Below, one piece after another: positions 60,031 to 64,000 of a DNA stretch of 64,000 nucleotides. Numbering within the stretch: the first letter of the stretch is position 1; every line of letters starts with the position of its first letter. Source of the stretch: Lichtheimia corymbifera B2541 (lineage: Eukaryota > Mucoromycota > Mucoromycetes > Mucorales > Lichtheimiaceae). The stretch lies in assembly GCA_000697475.1 (NCBI GenBank), contig JNEU01000934.1:33471-97470 (forward strand), read 5' to 3'. The notes beneath the pieces are model-generated. The model saw nothing but the letters and a program-made list of their open reading frames with translations. It was not told where the DNA came from and did not search any database. The position numbers and the translations under genes were made by a program.

Positions 60031-60558
60031 ATGAACAACCCACGATCCGTTGGCGACATTCCAGGTCAATTGGCTGCTCCATCACGAACGCCACCACCCT
60101 TGTATGTTATTGACAATATGTACGCTTCTTTTTGCTCACTGCATTGACAATGGTTAGCAAGAAACAACAAGTACTAGGCAAGCGCCCATTGCGAACAGGA
60201 CAAGGGTTGGTATTACCTTTTGAAAGACAATCGAACAACGTTTCTAAACCCATTCTAGTCAGCCTTCAGGTCCACGCGATCCATTTGGTCCACCTCCACC
60301 GTTGAGTGCCACTTTGGAGACCTTGGGGCCACAAGAAGAGGTAAATAATAACACACGTGGTCTTGGTTACAGCAAAGATAACATGGAAATCAATATTAGT
60401 TGTTACGCAAACAAACCGAGGAATACAATATTAGACAATCGATGAAGGCGACCATGGCACAAGCGAAGGCAACATCGAGCGGTTTTTTTGTCTCAAAACC
60501 ATCTCGACATGAAAACTTTCTTATCCCAGCCATACCAAGATCACCATCCAGCTCCTAA
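60031..60558 (+). CDS. SOSS complex subunit C (INIP)-like small protein
   Basis: Four short exons (60031-60101, 60158-60205, 60259-60340, 60400-60558) sum to 119 residues, so no single ORF is long. The N-terminus is Pro-rich and basic (KKQQVLGKRPLRTGQG). The C-terminal half has the INIP/SOSS-C pattern: a charged helix 'TEEYNIRQSMKATMAQAKA', then 'TSSGFFVSKPSRHENFLIP', ending AIPRSPSSS. Human INIP has an equivalent helix followed by SSGYF, a short spacer and LILPVLPR near its C-terminus. SOSS-C is a subunit of the single-strand-DNA sensor complex (with INTS3 and hSSB) that acts in double-strand-break repair. The assignment rests on that C-terminal pattern. The exon structure is supported by four matching splice phases. 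Confidence 0.7.
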
Positions 60559-60623
60559 ACCATCCTGTTGTCAAGGGCCCTTTTATTCACCCAAGGAGGA
60601 GGAGGAGGTTGTCAACTGAGCTC

Positions 60624-60631
60624 TATATAAA
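60624..60631 (+). promoter_or_regulatory. TATA box of small secreted peptide gene
   Basis: TATATAAA lies 56 bp upstream of the ATG at 60687 and argues for that start rather than the upstream ATG-less extension of the frame. Confidence 0.55.
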
Positions 60632-60686
60632 CGATGGTCAGAGCGGCTCGCCCTTTATACGCCTCTTTTTTTTCTCTTTATCAACA

Positions 60687-60863
60687 ATGAGAACCATCGC
60701 CATTATTGCTGTCATGCTCTTGGTGGACATCCATGTCTTTGCTTCCTTTCTACAAGAACCAACGCCTTTACCTGCATATCCTGAAATCAATCAAGAGAAC
60801 ACACACCTCATACGGCGCGTCACATGTAACCATATAGCTGGCAATCCTCAACCATACTGTTAA
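60687..60863 (+). CDS. 58-residue secreted peptide, unrecognised
   Basis: Starts MRTIAIIAVMLLVDIHVFASF, a clean signal peptide. The mature part is Pro-rich then has 'YPEINQENTHLIRRVTCNH' and ends 'AGNPQPYC', giving two cysteines that could pair. It is single-exon, with a TATA box at 60624 and AATAAA at 60894. A related 22-residue ORF (YPEIN..PHLARIC) occurs at 62653, so the peptide belongs to a local family. Function unknown; it could be a pheromone-like or effector-like peptide, or the residue of a longer gene. Confidence 0.5.
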   Translation: MRTIAIIAVMLLVDIHVFASFLQEPTPLPAYPEINQENTHLIRRVTCNHIAGNPQPYC

Positions 60864-60929
60864 TATCCTTCCACGTGCTGTCATCATTCTCAATAATAAA
60901 CCTTGCTCCAATACGCTCATTGTCGGATT

Positions 60930-62340
60930 GCCATGTGATGTTTGTTATCAGGTGCCGTAATGCTGATTCATGAACCCTCTTTCCCACTCATGCTTGGTGA
61001 CCGTGATCACATCTCCGTTACTAGTGAGTATCTTTGTAGGTAGCCACTTTGATGATCACAGATGGATGCTGACCTTGAAGATTAAATCCGTGGATGTAAA
61101 GCATCAATCCTGCTGTAAGTGTCCACTACCAATTCATCAATTCATGCACCACCGCTTATTACTCTTTGCTAACACGAAACATTCACACGCCCTGCATTGA
61201 TCATAAAACGTTGTTGTCGTGCATCATTTTCCTCCTCATGCCTCATCTTTCTTCTCCCATATTTCTTCCTTGATTTCTCAGACCGAAGCATTTGGGTCTA
61301 CGTGAGTATCGCTCTTGTCAGTCTTCTCTTGTGATCGGTACTGATCTTTGTGGTCATTCATTAGGTTCCATTGTTTTCCTACTTTCATTGTCTTATAGCA
61401 TCATTATGATATTTGACTCCTGATATGATGAGGTAAAACCCAAACATATTGCTCTACACCTTTATGAATCGGATACTCATATTACATTTCTTTGAATGTA
61501 GCTACCTGCCGTACTGCCGTAGTCAAGCGAGAAACGTCTTTATCCTCATTCGATTTCCAAGTCTCGATCAAAGAATGGACATATCACAAGTTGTTATCAC
61601 GAGAAAGGTTAGGAGATCGGTGAACCAGAATCCTACGTTGGGTGATATGATTGCCAAAGTATTTTACGATTGGGAAGGACTAGAACTGGTACTGAACGAC
61701 CCGGATGGCAAAGTGCCTCGATCTATGATTGTGATAGTGTTTATCTTGGTAAGTATTTTCGTCCCAATCGCGATCCTCGAGCTGCTGTATCTGATGGAAC
61801 ACTAGAAAGGTTTTGCCAAGTTAGTCTCTCAGCGGCTAATCGAGATTTGAAAGCCGAGGATCTTACAAGCAATACCCTCGTATATGTCTTCGGCAGTGGT
61901 CGTTGCACTTTTTCGGTATACACAGGTGACAATCAGACGCAACAGATCTCTGGTTTGGAACATCGTATGGAAGCCAACGATTTCTGCTGGATTATGATCC
62001 AACCATCAGCTGGCATGCAGTGGTAAGCATTATCATAACGAACAATGCAGGTGTTTGTTTTATATGATACTAATAACATGTGAAATGATAGGTGATCAAG
62101 AACCTGAACTGGGATATCATCATGTTGGAAAAAGGGACTATCAAAGCTATTTTATGATTACTCCAAAACATACCACCCATCATCCAAACCCAAGCTCGTG
62201 TATGTTACCCTATTCAGGGTTACTATCCATTCTCAGTTTTCCGGTTCTTTTCCAAATAAACAGAACTCACATCGATTATCGTTATAATAAATATCACGTC
62301 TCATTACAAATCGCATGGTAGCGTGAATGTTACGGACGAT
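60930..62340 (+). pseudogene. decayed or unresolved multi-exon gene
   Basis: Protein-like segments lie in different frames on the plus strand: 61560-61722 'LGDMIAKVFYDWEGLELVLN' and 'DPDGKV', then shifted by frame at about 61723 'YDCDSVYLGKYFRPNRDPRA', 'LERFCQVSLSAANRDLKA' and 'GSGRCTFSVYTGDNQT', open to 62024. A possible intron (GTAAGC at 62022 to GATAG at 62092) leads to 'GDQEPELGYHHVGKRDYQ', but phases disagree. The frame break at 61723 without a splice site suggests a frameshift mutation or assembly error. No family was recognised. Confidence 0.35.
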
Positions 62341-62652
62341 CTCAGCATCATCACAACTATGGATCCGACCCCTATGCGCCTATTGTAAGAGGTCCACCTA
62401 TGATAGCCCATACAGAATGATTCGTCATTCTTCACTTACTCGTGCCACGTTAATCATAGATTGTATCTCAGCTCACTCTTTTTTGAGCATAATGGATTAG
62501 GCTTACAATGATCCAAGCTGATGTAACAAGCACTATGTTGGGCATCATCACTCTCGCAATTATTATGTTTACCACACGGGGAGTTCAGGACTTCCGATGT
62601 TTTTCGTCTATCAACTAGGACGCTTTAACGAATGATGCATATGATGATGCAT

Positions 62653-62721
62653 ATGATCCCAGCCTCCTTTCCGACCTATCCAGAAATCAACAGTGATCCA
62701 CATCTTGCACGTATATGCTAA
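62653..62721 (+). pseudogene. relic copy of the secreted peptide C-terminus
   Basis: A 22-residue ORF, MIPASFPTYPEINSDPHLAR then IC and stop, shares YPEIN..(P/T)HL.R..C with the peptide encoded at 60687. The signal peptide half is missing. It is probably a truncated duplicate about 1.9 kb downstream. Confidence 0.4.
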
Positions 62722-62842
62722 TAGTACGATACCCTTCTATATAGTAATATAATGTTCTTTTAATGAAAGTCGAAGAATAGCAGATACAGTGTGGAAGTTT
62801 ATGAAGTAAATATGATAATAAGGAAGAGCATTGCCGGGCGAA

Positions 62843-63302
62843 TTACATAAAGGCAAATGTGTCATTGTGTTCCTCGTCGTTGCCGTCATAGCTATCCTCC
62901 ACACCATGATTGGGGAATAGTTGTTGCATGATTTGACTTGAGTATCCCAATGCCATCCATGGCTGCAAACACCTTTCGCCAATTCCATCCCATCCATCAT
63001 CGTGCTCAGACGTGTCCACGTGATATGATCCATCATTCCTGCTGACAACGCGACATGTGATCACCTTGATTCTCATTACTGCATTGATCGGACTCATCCA
63101 TCATAGTATGTATATGTATATGCTTCCTTTCCCATCCGGTCCTTGGTCTCTCTCTTTCTTGGCTTTTCAATCGCTGCTCTATCAGCTGAAGATTGCTTGT
63201 ATTGCTGCGTAGCTGATGGCTGATATGGTGTGTCGTTCCATGCACCAAAACAGTATTCAGATCCATATCCATATCCATAAAAAGCTGTAAGTACTGAAGC
63301 AA
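62843..63302 (-). CDS. possible minus-strand gene end, unresolved
   Basis: From about 63302 downward there is a protein-like frame ('QLASVLTAFYGYGYG', 'PYQPSATQQYKQSSADRAA', 'EKPRKRETKDRMGKEAYTY'). Then, in another frame, the stretch 'VSRNDGSYHVDTSEHDD', 'LQPWMALGYSSQIMQQLFPN' and 'DEEHNDTFAFM' reaches a stop at 62843. A 23-base gap (GTGATCACATG..GTTGTCAG) resembles an intron but is too short. The composition (charged, Gln/Asp/His) would suit the C-terminus of a regulatory protein. The gene may extend beyond 63560. No family recognised. Confidence 0.3.
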
Positions 63303-64000
63303 GTTGCTACACGTAACCTATACAATCGCTATCTGCTGTCCACGTGGCAAAGGCTGCAAGACAGGTCGCTGCAAGTAGCTGGAGACAATAGAGTAAAGGC
63401 CTTGCTAGCAGCTGCTGCAATGAATGCTGTTGCGTTTGATGGTGGTTGAGGATTGTACGAAAGAAGGTGGTGTGTCAAGAAACTAGGGTGTTGTCGTGGG
63501 GTGCATACGCCATGGAGTTGCCCATTCAGCTGGAGACAACAGGATCAAGACATTGGTAGCATTGACATGATGGGTAGAAGCAGGACAATCGTTCACAGAT
63601 GGTAGTTGTACTTGAATGCATCAACAGTTGAGAATGGGAAGAAGAGGGAAATAAAGTGGGAGTGGAAGAGGTGGAAATTAAATCTGTCAGGCAGTCAGAC
63701 AGATCTATATACACTGATATCAATGCATGATATTGGGATTGCCTCTCTTGAACCTCAAACTTCCACACAATATGCTCTAGGACATTCTGAACAACTTTGT
63801 ATTAATAAAGAACCCACACTTCATTTAAAAATTTCGAAAGGGAGAGCATAATGTGGGGTTTACTATGATGGGCGGAAATTGGGAAAGCGCCGGATTTATG
63901 AAAAAGTCAATTAGTATGTAGTTTCTTGGGATTCCCCATTTCGCACTTGAAACTTGGTCAGAAGGTACTCTCGCACATGCTGATCAACTCCATTCATTTA
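63303..64000. other. right end of the window, no firm gene
   Basis: Minus-strand reading near 63350-63530 has an open stretch rich in Ala/Ser/Pro that may be an upstream exon of the unresolved gene. The rest shows nothing recognisable. Confidence 0.3.

Noticed and set aside
1..64000. CRISPR arrays, bacterial operons, riboswitches, rRNA genes
   Set aside because: None was seen; intron structure and protein families show a fungal nuclear segment.

Overview
The window looks like nuclear DNA of an early-diverging filamentous fungus, most probably a member of the Mucoromycota (Mucorales-like). The evidence is dense genes with many short introns (about 45-100 bp, GT..AG with a few GC..AG), the protein families present (DUF4112, Tul1/Dsc, fungalysin, Gvp36-type BAR, Kap123/importin-4, Edc3, Mgm1), a decayed gene of the F-box/TPR type that is abundant in Mucorales, and a BK-type potassium channel, which is absent from most Dikarya. 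The genus cannot be fixed from the sequence alone. Gene models were built by hand by joining reading frames at splice sites so that phases agree. Where exon sums are quoted, they divide by three.

Layout. 0-4.7 kb: a DUF4112 gene, a tandem repeat block of about 145 bp units, and a three-exon acidic protein. 4.7-13.9 kb: gene-poor. It holds a roughly 3.5 kb stretch of old, diverged direct repeats without credible protein, a broken F-box/TPR gene, a 76 bp tandem duplication, and one possible small gene. 13.9-18.4 kb: the most unusual locus, a five-exon gene for a predicted 1,417-residue protein that joins a complete XPG/FEN1-like 5'-nuclease domain to a Fanzor/TnpB RNA-guided-nuclease-like RuvC domain. 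18.4-19.7 kb: orphan ORFs. 19.8-60.9 kb: a normal housekeeping block, in order bHLH factor, EDC3, MGM1, importin-4/KAP123, YMC020W-like hydrolase, Gvp36-like BAR protein, TUL1 E3 ligase, an Ala-rich secreted protein, QCR7, a Dal5-type MFS transporter, SOD2, a Ser/His-rich protein, fungalysin, a forkhead factor, GDA1 GDPase, BK channel, RPS25, a SOSS-C/INIP-like protein and a small secreted peptide. 60.9-64 kb: decayed or unresolved sequence.

There is no operon logic. The genes are independent and arranged tail-to-tail (EDC3/MGM1, importin-4/hydrolase, fungalysin/forkhead, GDA1/BK) or head-to-head (MGM1/importin-4, Gvp36/TUL1, forkhead/GDA1, RPS25/INIP). Several products share compartments: mitochondria (Mgm1, Qcr7, Sod2), Golgi/endosome (Tul1, Gda1, Gvp36-like) and mRNA or DNA maintenance (Edc3, SOSS-C-like).

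The main discovery candidate is the XPG-Fanzor fusion. All seven acidic positions expected of a FEN1-type active site can be matched, and the RuvC aspartates plus the relocated Fanzor glutamate are also present, so the protein could in principle carry two working nuclease centres. No transposase is visible near it.
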